From assembly GCA_964544765.1 (NCBI GenBank), contig CAZJDM010000014.1, forward strand, positions 1 through 45,446: a DNA stretch of 45,446 nt, written 5' to 3'. This document shows, piece by piece, positions 1 to 6,645 of the stretch. The translations under genes and the position numbers were made by a program. The notes under the pieces are model-generated. The model saw only the letters and a list, made by a program, of their open reading frames with translations. It ran no database searches and was not told where the DNA came from. How positions within the stretch are numbered: the stretch's first letter is position 1; every line of letters starts with the position of its first letter. Source of the stretch: CAZJDM01 sp964544765 (GTDB taxonomy: Bacteria; Bdellovibrionota_B; Oligoflexia; CAYFLR01).

Positions 1-28
1 GTTTTGGAAGTTTTTAATTTTTCAGGAG

Positions 29-184
29 TTATGCAAAAGGTGGGACAGTCTCATAAATATCCATTATTACTCCCATTTTAGATAAACTCCACCATTTATC
101 CATACGGATAGTATGCGGATTATTAAAGACTTCTTCCCTATTAACTTCATCGGCAAAACCATTATAATAATAAGGAGTCGACAA
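29..184 (-). other. possible small ORF or 3' remnant of a gene
   Basis: On the minus strand a frame is open for about 60 codons, down to a TAA at 31-29. From a TTG at 184 it reads STPYYYNGFADEVNREE and, further on, RMDKWWSLSKMG. The composition, rich in W, Y, D and E with mixed charge, looks more like a real protein than random AT-rich translation. There is no Shine-Dalgarno sequence before the TTG, and a TGA closes the frame upstream near 217. It may be the tail of a decayed gene or a very small gene. I do not recognise the family. Confidence 0.25.
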
Positions 185-382
185 AAATAATATAATATAT
201 AGGTGTAATCAGGTGGTTATAGGCTTGAATTATTCTAATTTAACTTGAATCAATTTCTTGTTTTTAAAGACAAGCACAAAATCTTTATTTATTTAATTGA
301 TTCACAATGTTACGGATCAAACCCAATGGTTGTTTTTAGATACTTAACAAGGGTAAAACAAGTGTAAAAATTGTAGAAAAAA
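185..382. other. non-coding stretch with a weak inverted repeat
   Basis: No convincing gene is present here. GAATCAATT at 247-255 is matched by AATTGATTC at 295-303, and a short CTTGT/ACAAG hairpin lies inside it. On the minus strand this is downstream of tRNA-His, so it could help end that transcript, but the stems are AT-rich and weak. Confidence 0.3.
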
Positions 383-459
383 TGGGGTGCCCGAAGGGGC
401 TTGAACCCTCGACATCAGGAACCACAATCCTGCGCTCTGCCAACTGAGCTACGGGCACC
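383..459 (-). tRNA. tRNA-His (anticodon GTG)
   Basis: The minus strand folds as a full cloverleaf. The acceptor arms are GTGCCCG and CGGGCAC, the D arm is GCTC/GAGC, the anticodon stem is CAGGA/TCCTG around a loop with GTG, and the T arm is GAGGG/CCCTT around TTCAAGC (one G-T pair in the stem). The extra G at position -1 (459) opposite discriminator C73 is the hallmark of tRNA-His. The 3' CCA is encoded in the genome (385-383) and is followed on the minus strand by a T run that could end transcription. Confidence 0.97.
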
Positions 460-472
460 ATATGTAGAGCCT

Positions 473-503
473 AATATTTAGCAAACCAGTATCGTTAAGT
501 CAA
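473..503 (-). promoter_or_regulatory. putative promoter of tRNA-His
   Basis: Read on the minus strand, TTGACT (503-498) is followed after 17 bases by TAAATA (480-475), which is preceded by TGC as in an extended -10 box. Transcription would begin around 468, just ahead of the mature 5' end at 459. The assignment rests on consensus matching by eye. Confidence 0.5.
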
Positions 504-577
504 TCGCTTATTGAATGAAATACACCTTTCGGCATCTAAGATCCAATGCAGCTTTTTTTCATCGCAATCTAATTATC

Positions 578-1984
578 TTAGTAGCGATAGTTATCGTGTT
601 TATAGGGCCCATCGATGGGAACATTGATATATTTAGCTTGTTCTTCGGTTAATCTAGTTAATTTGGCTCCTAACTTATCAAGATGTAGGCGAGCAACTTC
701 CTCATCTAGTTTTTTAGATAAAAGATAAACTTGTTTGTCGTATTTATCACGGTTTTGCCATAGATCAATTTGAGCCAGAACTTGATTGGCAAAAGAATTC
801 GACATGACAAAGCTAGAATGTCCGGTAGCACACCCTAAGTTAACCAACCGTCCTTCGGCCAGTAAAAATATCGATTTACCATCAGGAAAGAAATATTGAT
901 CTACCTGAGGTTTGATATTTAACTTTTTTACTCCCTCCAATTTTTCCAATCCTGCAACTTCAATTTCATTATCAAAGTGCCCAATGTTACATACAATAGC
1001 CTGATCTTTCATATTTTTAATGTGATCAGCCGTAATAACATTGAAATTTCCGGTAGTGGTAATATAGATATTGGCATCTTTTAAGGCATCCTCTACAGTT
1101 GTAACTTCAAATCCCTCCATTGCAGCTTGTAAAGCGCAAATTGGGTCAATTTCTGTAACCGCTACTCTAGCTCCAAAGCTTCTCATCGATTGAGCGCAAC
1201 CCTTTCCAACTTCACCATAACCACATACTACTATTTTTTTGCCTGCAATCATAACATCTGTAGCTCTTTTTATACCATCGGCTAAAGACTCTCGACAGCC
1301 GTATAAATTGTCAAATTTGGACTTGGTTACAGCATCATTTACATTAATAGCTGGTACTAGTAATTCTTTATCTTCAGCCATTTTGAGCAGCCTATGAACC
1401 CCAGTAGTTGTTTCTTCTGAAACACCTTTCCATTCATTTACTAAATCGTCCCAATTAATTAAATTCTCAAGTTGTGCCTTTTTTAGAACACGTTTCAAGG
1501 CTACCATGTCTTCTGGATCATTAGCGTCAATATTTAATAGGTCAGGATTTTCTATTGATTCTTTCCCTTTGTGGATCATTAAAGTAGCATCGCCACCATC
1601 GTCAACTATTAATTGGGGTCCTTTATCATCTGGAAAAGATAAGGCTTTTAAGGTGCACTCCCAATATTCAGTTAGTGTCTCTCCTTTCCAAGCATATACC
1701 GGGATACCTGCTTTTGCGACAGATGCCGCCGCATGATCCTGGGTTGAAAAAATATTACAGCTGGCCCATCTAACATTAGCGCCTAAATCAACCAGTGTTT
1801 CAATCAAAACAGCTGTCTGAATAGTCATATGTAGAGAACCCGATATTCTTACACCTTTTAAGGGCTTTTCATTTTTAAATTTAGCTCTTATTGACATTAG
1901 TCCGGGCATTTCTTGTTCGGCAATGTTGATTTCTTTTCTTCCCCAATCGGCTAAAGTTATATCAGCAACTTTGTAATCTGGCAT
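578..1984 (-). CDS. ahcY: adenosylhomocysteinase
   Basis: This enzyme reversibly hydrolyses S-adenosylhomocysteine to adenosine and homocysteine, clearing the inhibitory product of methyltransferases in the cytoplasm. The 468-residue protein has the SLHMT and TQDHAAA substrate-site segments, the NAD-binding GYGEVGKG loop near residue 257, and the family C-terminus ending KHDNYRY, which reaches into the neighbouring subunit. The length matches the longer bacterial form, which carries an insert of about 40 residues (here roughly 170-205). The ATG is preceded by AGGAG at good spacing. Only about 70 bases separate it from the upstream dCMP deaminase gene on the same strand, and I see no SAH riboswitch in them. 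Identification is secure. Confidence 0.98.
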   Translation of the reverse strand: MPDYKVADITLADWGRKEINIAEQEMPGLMSIRAKFKNEKPLKGVRISGSLHMTIQTAVLIETLVDLGANVRWASCNIFSTQDHAAASVAKAGIPVYAWKGETLTEYWECTLKALSFPDDKGPQLIVDDGGDATLMIHKGKESIENPDLLNIDANDPEDMVALKRVLKKAQLENLINWDDLVNEWKGVSEETTTGVHRLLKMAEDKELLVPAINVNDAVTKSKFDNLYGCRESLADGIKRATDVMIAGKKIVVCGYGEVGKGCAQSMRSFGARVAVTEIDPICALQAAMEGFEVTTVEDALKDANIYITTTGNFNVITADHIKNMKDQAIVCNIGHFDNEIEVAGLEKLEGVKKLNIKPQVDQYFFPDGKSIFLLAEGRLVNLGCATGHSSFVMSNSFANQVLAQIDLWQNRDKYDKQVYLLSKKLDEEVARLHLDKLGAKLTRLTEEQAKYINVPIDGPYKHDNYRY

Positions 1985-2054
1985 TATTTGACTCCTAAAA
2001 ATCTCGTAAATTAATAAAACCTATTTTAAACGTAAAATCTATATTAAACATATG

Positions 2055-2594
2055 TTAAACGTCTGACATTAAAGATAATAGATAATCTTGTAATCGATGT
2101 ATAATATTAGTTTGTATTTCTAGTTGACGGTATTTTATTCCTGACATATCAAAGATACGTTTGGCTATTTTATTCTCCGTGGTGTCCCTGTATTTGTCAG
2201 ATAGATATATAATTGAGTCAACTTTTTGACTAGCGATTAATTTGGCACATTCATTACAAGGAAACAAAGTGACGTATGCTCTCGCTCCTTTTAAACTTTT
2301 GTTACTGTGAGATATTGCATTGGCTTCGCTATGAACAACGTACCCATATTTTTGAAATTCTAAAGAAACATCTTTGTTATTTCCCCAAGGTATTAGGCTC
2401 TCATCTATTCCCGCTACAGTACCGTTATATCCCATGGTTATCTGATGATTGTTTTCATCAACGAACACACAACCAACTTTGGTATGGGGGTCCTTACTTT
2501 TGTAACTGGCAATCATTGCTTGTAACATGAAATATTCGTCCCAGTTCAAGCTGGATTTAACATCAACAAAATTAATTCTTTCTTGATCAGACAT
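2055..2594 (-). CDS. dCMP deaminase family protein (ComEB-like)
   Basis: A cytidine/deoxycytidylate deaminase-fold enzyme, most likely converting dCMP to dUMP to supply thymidylate synthesis. The zinc-binding signature is complete: His88-Ser-Glu90 and Pro-Cys113-Asn-Glu-Cys116. The segment DPHTKVGCVFVD near residue 35 is typical of the deoxycytidylate deaminase branch rather than of tRNA or free-cytidine deaminases. At 179 residues it is close to the family size. The C-terminal 40 residues beyond the domain have no motif I recognise. Substrate choice is inferred from family resemblance. Confidence 0.88.
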   Translation of the reverse strand: MSDQERINFVDVKSSLNWDEYFMLQAMIASYKSKDPHTKVGCVFVDENNHQITMGYNGTVAGIDESLIPWGNNKDVSLEFQKYGYVVHSEANAISHSNKSLKGARAYVTLFPCNECAKLIASQKVDSIIYLSDKYRDTTENKIAKRIFDMSGIKYRQLEIQTNIIHRLQDYLLSLMSDV

Positions 2595-2616
2595 AAAATT
2601 TTTCCCTTATCTAATA

Positions 2617-2660
2617 TCTAAATACAAATATGAATCAAATTCTAAACCCAAATATAAATC
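2617..2660. repeat. imperfect 20-bp direct repeat
   Basis: TCTAAATACAAATATGAATC at 2617-2636 recurs at 2641-2660 with three differences. It lies between the prepilin peptidase and dCMP deaminase genes, upstream of the deaminase start. The composition is very AT-rich, so it may be no more than a local duplication. Confidence 0.5.
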
Positions 2661-2680
2661 TAATATGCAGATTGCAAAAT

Positions 2681-3517
2681 CTAAAAAACCATTGAGATTA
2701 GCGTTCTTAAAGTATCTGAAAAACGAAACAAAAAGGGATCTGCAAATAAAGCAAACAATGTTCCCATTGAGATAAAAGGACCAAAAGGGAACTCCTTCTT
2801 ATAAGATCTTTTAGTAGCTAACATCACTATAATCATTATTACTGAACCCACAATACAGGCATAAAAAAGGGTTGTAATTGCTATTGATCCCCCTAAATAG
2901 GCACCAATAAGAGCTAATAATTTTGCATCACCAAATCCCATGCCCCATGTTTTAGTGATAAAATAGTAGGCATAGATAATAACCCAAATACAAAGAAAAC
3001 CTACGATACTTCCAATTAAGGAAGTTGTAAACCCTATATTGGTATATGGGCTAATGAGCATTCCCAATATTATACCTGCAAAAGATAATTTATCAGGAAT
3101 GATTAAATATCTATAATCAATTAAAGCAATACAATACAAGAAAAAAAGTAATGTAGTATGTTGGATAAAAGTTGCTAGGTGGAAAATATCTATACCCAAA
3201 GAGGACCAAAATGGATAAAGTTGATAAATCAAAAGAAAGCCAAGTCCCATTATAAATTCATTTATAAGGTAAATGGGGCTAAAGGACTCATGGCATTTTG
3301 CACAGCGTCCCCTGGTAAATAAATAACTGAGAAGGGGTATATTTTGGAGGATGTTTAATTTCCATCCACAGTTGTTACAATGGGAAGGAGGGTATAAAAT
3401 AGATTGATTTATAGGCATTCTGAAAAAGCAAACATTTAAAAAACTTCCAATACTTGCTCCTAAAGAAAAAATAAGAAAATAAAAAATAAAATTTGTTGTC
3501 AGAGTACCAACATCCAT
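2681..3517 (-). CDS. pilD: prepilin peptidase / N-methyltransferase (type IV leader peptidase)
   Basis: An inner-membrane bifunctional enzyme that cleaves the leader of type IV prepilins after Gly and methylates the new N-terminus. The N-terminal DiS_P_DiS domain contains SLGASIGSFLNV and a zinc site with Cys47, Cys50, Cys72 and Cys75. The aspartyl protease half has the two catalytic aspartates, in ALIDYRYLIIPD (Asp134) and GFGDAK (Asp197), within several hydrophobic segments. The 278-residue length is normal. It is divergently transcribed from pilM, which fits its role in the same system. The ATG has no clear Shine-Dalgarno sequence and a -10-like GATAAT sits only about 11 bases upstream, so the mRNA may be nearly leaderless. 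Confidence 0.96.
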   Translation of the reverse strand: MDVGTLTTNFIFYFLIFSLGASIGSFLNVCFFRMPINQSILYPPSHCNNCGWKLNILQNIPLLSYLFTRGRCAKCHESFSPIYLINEFIMGLGFLLIYQLYPFWSSLGIDIFHLATFIQHTTLLFFLYCIALIDYRYLIIPDKLSFAGIILGMLISPYTNIGFTTSLIGSIVGFLCIWVIIYAYYFITKTWGMGFGDAKLLALIGAYLGGSIAITTLFYACIVGSVIMIIVMLATKRSYKKEFPFGPFISMGTLFALFADPFLFRFSDTLRTLISMVF

Positions 3518-3527
3518 GGGCGATGAT

Positions 3528-3554
3528 ATTATCTGAATATAATTCAGGTGTCAA
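3528..3554 (-). promoter_or_regulatory. possible pilD promoter
   Basis: On the minus strand TTGACA (3554-3549) and GATAAT (3533-3528) are separated by 15 bases, which is a little short. If used, transcription would start within a few bases of the pilD ATG. It overlaps the divergent pilM promoter region. Confidence 0.35.
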
Positions 3555-3577
3555 ATTCTTGACATTACTATACAAAT

Positions 3578-3606
3578 TTGACAAAATAATAATAAATCCA
3601 TATTAA
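3578..3606 (+). promoter_or_regulatory. putative pilM operon promoter
   Basis: TTGACA at 3578-3583 and TATTAA at 3601-3606 are separated by exactly 17 bases. A second TTGACA stands at 3559-3564. About 60 bases of leader follow before the pilM GTG. A strong AGGGGGG ribosome-binding site lies at 3655-3660. Confidence 0.5.
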
Positions 3607-3665
3607 AAGTTGTTTTTCTAGTTTTTAAAAGTCGTGGCAGTAACGGATTTAAAAAGGGGGGATCA

Positions 3666-4811
3666 GTGTCAGATAAATCCGTGATTGATACCATAATTGA
3701 CCGGTTTCTTCCGCATGATGTTATAGGCGTGGATATTGGGACGGCCTATGTAAAATTGGTAAAACTGAAAAAATCCGGAAGTAGTTTTTCCTTGGATGCA
3801 GTTGAGGCATTACCAATTCCAAATCCAGCTGATGCAGCGGAAACGGAAGATTCTCTTATACCCAATCGTGAAGGAGTAAGAGCCAAAATTTTAGAAGCCT
3901 TTGAAAAAATAGGAATCGCGGAAAATAGAATTCCGTTGGTTACTTCCGTAGGTGGAAAATCAGTCGTTATTAAAAGGATCTATCTTAATTTAGAGGGTCT
4001 AAGTGATGAAGAAGTTTTAGATACTCTGTATTCTGAAGCGGAACAGTATATTCCATACGATATCAGTGATTGTGAAATGAGGTTTGTTCCTATCGATGGG
4101 GCGCTGGATGACATGAAAAGAGAGCCTTATTTATTAATTTCCGCCAAAAAAGATATTGTAGCTGATTACACCAATTTACTGGTGGAGATTGGTGGTAAGG
4201 TGGATTGTGTAGACTCAGATGTGATAGCCACCAACAATATGTTTGAGTATAACTATAGTGATGAATTAGATGGTGTGGTCGCTCTGATTGATATAGGAGC
4301 AACCTCTACTAATGTAAATATTATGGTGGATGGAGCGCCTTTTTTTAATCGAGAAATAATTAAGGGAGGTATTGCTTTATCTGAAACTATAGCTTCTAAA
4401 TTAAGTATGAATTTTGACGAAGCCGAAAACCTTAAAATTGGCGATACTATACCTGAAGATCTAACAGAGATTATTCGTGAACTTTGTGAGGAGGTTTTAG
4501 TTGGTGTTCAGCAATCTTTTGAATTTTTCTCTTCTACTAATCCTGAAATGGGAATTGAACGGATTTTCATCACCGGTGGAAGTAGTAAATTAAGGGGATT
4601 AAGAGAGATAATAGAAAGTCAGTTGGGGATACCAACAGAGTATGTGGATCCTTTTCGTAAAGTAAAGATTCCATCGCGTTTTGATGAAGAAGAGATTGAA
4701 GCCCTAAGGCATCTGGTAGGGGTGGCTGTGGGATTAGCAATGCGTGAAAGGGATGACTGGGCAGATTCTCATCAAATTTATGAAGAAAGAGAAGTAGAAA
4801 GTCATGATTAA
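3666..4811 (+). CDS. pilM: type IV pilus assembly protein PilM
   Basis: PilM is a cytoplasmic actin/FtsA-like ATPase-fold protein that binds the N-terminal tail of PilN and links the assembly motor to the inner-membrane alignment complex. The phosphate-1 loop reads VIGVDIGTAYVKL (about residues 19-31), the phosphate-2 region is ALIDIGATSTNV, and the adenosine motif is IFITGGSSKLRGL. The length of 381 residues is near the usual 350-370. The start is GTG behind a very strong AGGGGGG at 5-base spacing. The gene overlaps pilN by 8 bases, so the two are translationally coupled. Confidence 0.96.
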   Translation: MSDKSVIDTIIDRFLPHDVIGVDIGTAYVKLVKLKKSGSSFSLDAVEALPIPNPADAAETEDSLIPNREGVRAKILEAFEKIGIAENRIPLVTSVGGKSVVIKRIYLNLEGLSDEEVLDTLYSEAEQYIPYDISDCEMRFVPIDGALDDMKREPYLLISAKKDIVADYTNLLVEIGGKVDCVDSDVIATNNMFEYNYSDELDGVVALIDIGATSTNVNIMVDGAPFFNREIIKGGIALSETIASKLSMNFDEAENLKIGDTIPEDLTEIIRELCEEVLVGVQQSFEFFSSTNPEMGIERIFITGGSSKLRGLREIIESQLGIPTEYVDPFRKVKIPSRFDEEEIEALRHLVGVAVGLAMRERDDWADSHQIYEEREVESHD

Positions 4812-5406
4812 AATTAATTTTCTTACTAGCCCAACTTATGAGGGTATAGTTTGGTTTATCAAAGAAGTTCTTGTAGCGGTAGTAGCACTGATCCTTGTTT
4901 TTGTAATTATGGTATATGATCAAATGAGTTTACAGGCTACTATTGAGGAGAATGAACGGATCATCATCGAAGTAGAAAAGAAAATAAAGGAGCATGATCG
5001 TTTAAAAAAAGAAAACAGTAAATTATCAAGTAAGTTAAAGAGTTTAAAAGAACAGATTAGTTCTTTAAAGAAGTTATACATTGGTCGCACAGACACGGTG
5101 GAATTGCTGGCCAAAATTCAAATCAATACTCCTCGAGATGTGTGGTACGATAAAATTACAATCAAAAAGAATTTTGTTGAATTGAGTGGTTTTGCGGTTA
5201 CTCCAACTGATATAGCCGAACTTTTAACCAACGTTATTCAGTCCAAACAAGAAACAATTGAAGGTTCTAAGCTGGAAGATGAATTAGAGTCAGCTTTAGA
5301 TAAAAGGCATATCTATTTTGAAAAAATACAGTTGAAGAGCATAAAAAGGCAAAAAAAGCATAAGAATAAATTCATGATTACCATGAATACCGTAATAAAA
5401 GAGTAG
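4804..5406 (+). CDS. pilN: type IV pilus inner-membrane protein PilN
   Basis: PilN is a bitopic inner-membrane protein. Its short cytoplasmic tail docks in PilM and its periplasmic part pairs with PilO. The tail here is MIKINFLTSP, in place of the usual IN-L-P motif, followed by a single membrane helix (about 18-40), a coiled coil rich in K, E and L (about 45-92), and a C-terminal ferredoxin-like domain (about 100-200). Its identity rests on these features and on its place between pilM and pilO. It begins inside the end of pilM. Confidence 0.93.
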   Translation: MIKINFLTSPTYEGIVWFIKEVLVAVVALILVFVIMVYDQMSLQATIEENERIIIEVEKKIKEHDRLKKENSKLSSKLKSLKEQISSLKKLYIGRTDTVELLAKIQINTPRDVWYDKITIKKNFVELSGFAVTPTDIAELLTNVIQSKQETIEGSKLEDELESALDKRHIYFEKIQLKSIKRQKKHKNKFMITMNTVIKE

Positions 5407-5413
5407 GTCCACT

Positions 5414-6055
5414 ATGAGTTTGGTAGATTCAATTAATAATGGTTTAGAACAATGGAAGGGAGTTGAAAATCAAATTAAGCTGATAGGGGGACTCTTTATC
5501 ATTGCCGCTATAGGAGGATATTATTTCTATTTCGTGCGCCCGGAGCTAACCGCTAAAATTGCCGAACAGGAAGCCAGAATTGCTAGGGGAGTGGATCAAA
5601 AAGCGATAGATCTATTAGTCAAAAAAAAGAAAAAACTGCAGAAGGAAATTAAAATAGAGGAAAGACGAATCGCTTTTTTACAAAAGTCACTTCCCAAATC
5701 GATATCCATGGATAAACTTATAAGACAATTAGATGAGGCTAGTGAACAAGTAGGGGTTAAGATTGAGACTTTTGAACCTTTAAAAATAGACACTAGTTCT
5801 AACCGATATTACAACATTTATCCAATGAAATTAGATTTAAAAGGAACCTTTGATAGTACTTTAATGTTCTTTGATAGTATTACCAGGTTAGACAGAATTC
5901 TTAAGATTAAAACAGTAAGCTTTGGTTCTTCCAAAAATATTTTTTCCAGATATTTTGAGCAAGTTAAGACTCAATTTGAGACATATATCTATGATCCTAG
6001 TAAAAAGGGTGGCCGATCTAAAAAAGGACGAAGGGGTCGAAGGGGTAGGGGGTAA
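5414..6055 (+). CDS. pilO: type IV pilus inner-membrane protein PilO with a basic Arg/Gly tail
   Basis: PilO partners PilN in the periplasm and recruits PilP. The protein has one membrane helix (about 22-41), a coiled coil (about 48-95) containing KKKKKLQKEIK, and a C-terminal globular domain. The unusual part is the last ~19 residues, a strongly basic tail of Lys, Arg and Gly ending in GRRGRRGRG that PilO proteins do not normally carry. A similar tract occurs in PilP, encoded next. The gene ends two bases before the pilP start, and its final GGGGTAGGGGG codons double as the pilP ribosome-binding site, so part of the tail's coding is constrained by that function. Confidence 0.93.
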   Translation: MSLVDSINNGLEQWKGVENQIKLIGGLFIIAAIGGYYFYFVRPELTAKIAEQEARIARGVDQKAIDLLVKKKKKLQKEIKIEERRIAFLQKSLPKSISMDKLIRQLDEASEQVGVKIETFEPLKIDTSSNRYYNIYPMKLDLKGTFDSTLMFFDSITRLDRILKIKTVSFGSSKNIFSRYFEQVKTQFETYIYDPSKKGGRSKKGRRGRRGRG

Positions 6056-6057
6056 AA

Positions 6058-6645
6058 TTGGCTAGTTTTCTTTTAATGATGATAGTTATTTTAGCAATTG
6101 ACATAGACCTACAAGCTCAGGAATCTATCAACCTAGCTGCCAATATTGGTAATAAAAATCAAGGTGCCGGATCTTCAAAAAGGCGAAGAGGTAGAAGGGG
6201 TAGAGGTAGAGGCGGAAAAGGGAAAAAGAAGGAAGAGATTAAAATAGATTTTACTGAAATAGATGCTGAAATGGAGGACTTCGTTACCCTTAAAGCTCCT
6301 TTTTATAATCCTATTGGAAAATTAGATCCATTTGAACCAAGTTTAGTAGAGATAGATCCAGATGCTGAACCCGATCCGACCTTTTTTGATTTAGATTCCT
6401 TTAAGGTTTTAGGAATATTTTGGAGCAAGTCTTTCATTAAAGCTATAGTGGTAGGTCCTCCCCCGCTAAATAAAGGATTTATTATTTTGGAAGGAGATCT
6501 GATAGGAAAGAATAATGGTAAGGTTCATAAAATTCTCAAAGAAACTGTGATAGTACGAGAAAGCATTAAGGGTCCAGACGAAAAAACCTACTTTATTGAT
6601 CATAAACTAGCTTTGGTAAAGGGGGCAAAAGGTGCGTTTAAGTAG
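6058..6645 (+). CDS. pilP: type IV pilus protein PilP with an N-terminal basic tract
   Basis: PilP links the PilN/PilO inner-membrane complex to the PilQ secretin. The C-terminal half (about 95-195, with LDSFKVLGIFWSKS and GFIILEGDLIGKNNGKV) has the look of the PilP beta-sandwich. The N-terminus is a hydrophobic signal or anchor (2-20) without the lipobox cysteine found in many PilP proteins. Residues 41-58 are an Arg/Lys/Gly tract (KRRRGRRGRGRGGKGKKK) resembling the PilO tail. The start is TTG, placed by the GGGGTAGGGGG stretch just upstream. The end overlaps pilQ by 14 bases. Confidence 0.9.
   Translation: MASFLLMMIVILAIDIDLQAQESINLAANIGNKNQGAGSSKRRRGRRGRGRGGKGKKKEEIKIDFTEIDAEMEDFVTLKAPFYNPIGKLDPFEPSLVEIDPDAEPDPTFFDLDSFKVLGIFWSKSFIKAIVVGPPPLNKGFIILEGDLIGKNNGKVHKILKETVIVRESIKGPDEKTYFIDHKLALVKGAKGAFK

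Noticed and set aside
1985..2054. An SAH riboswitch upstream of ahcY
   Set aside because: Only 70 bases separate the genes and no pseudoknot-like conserved pattern is seen.
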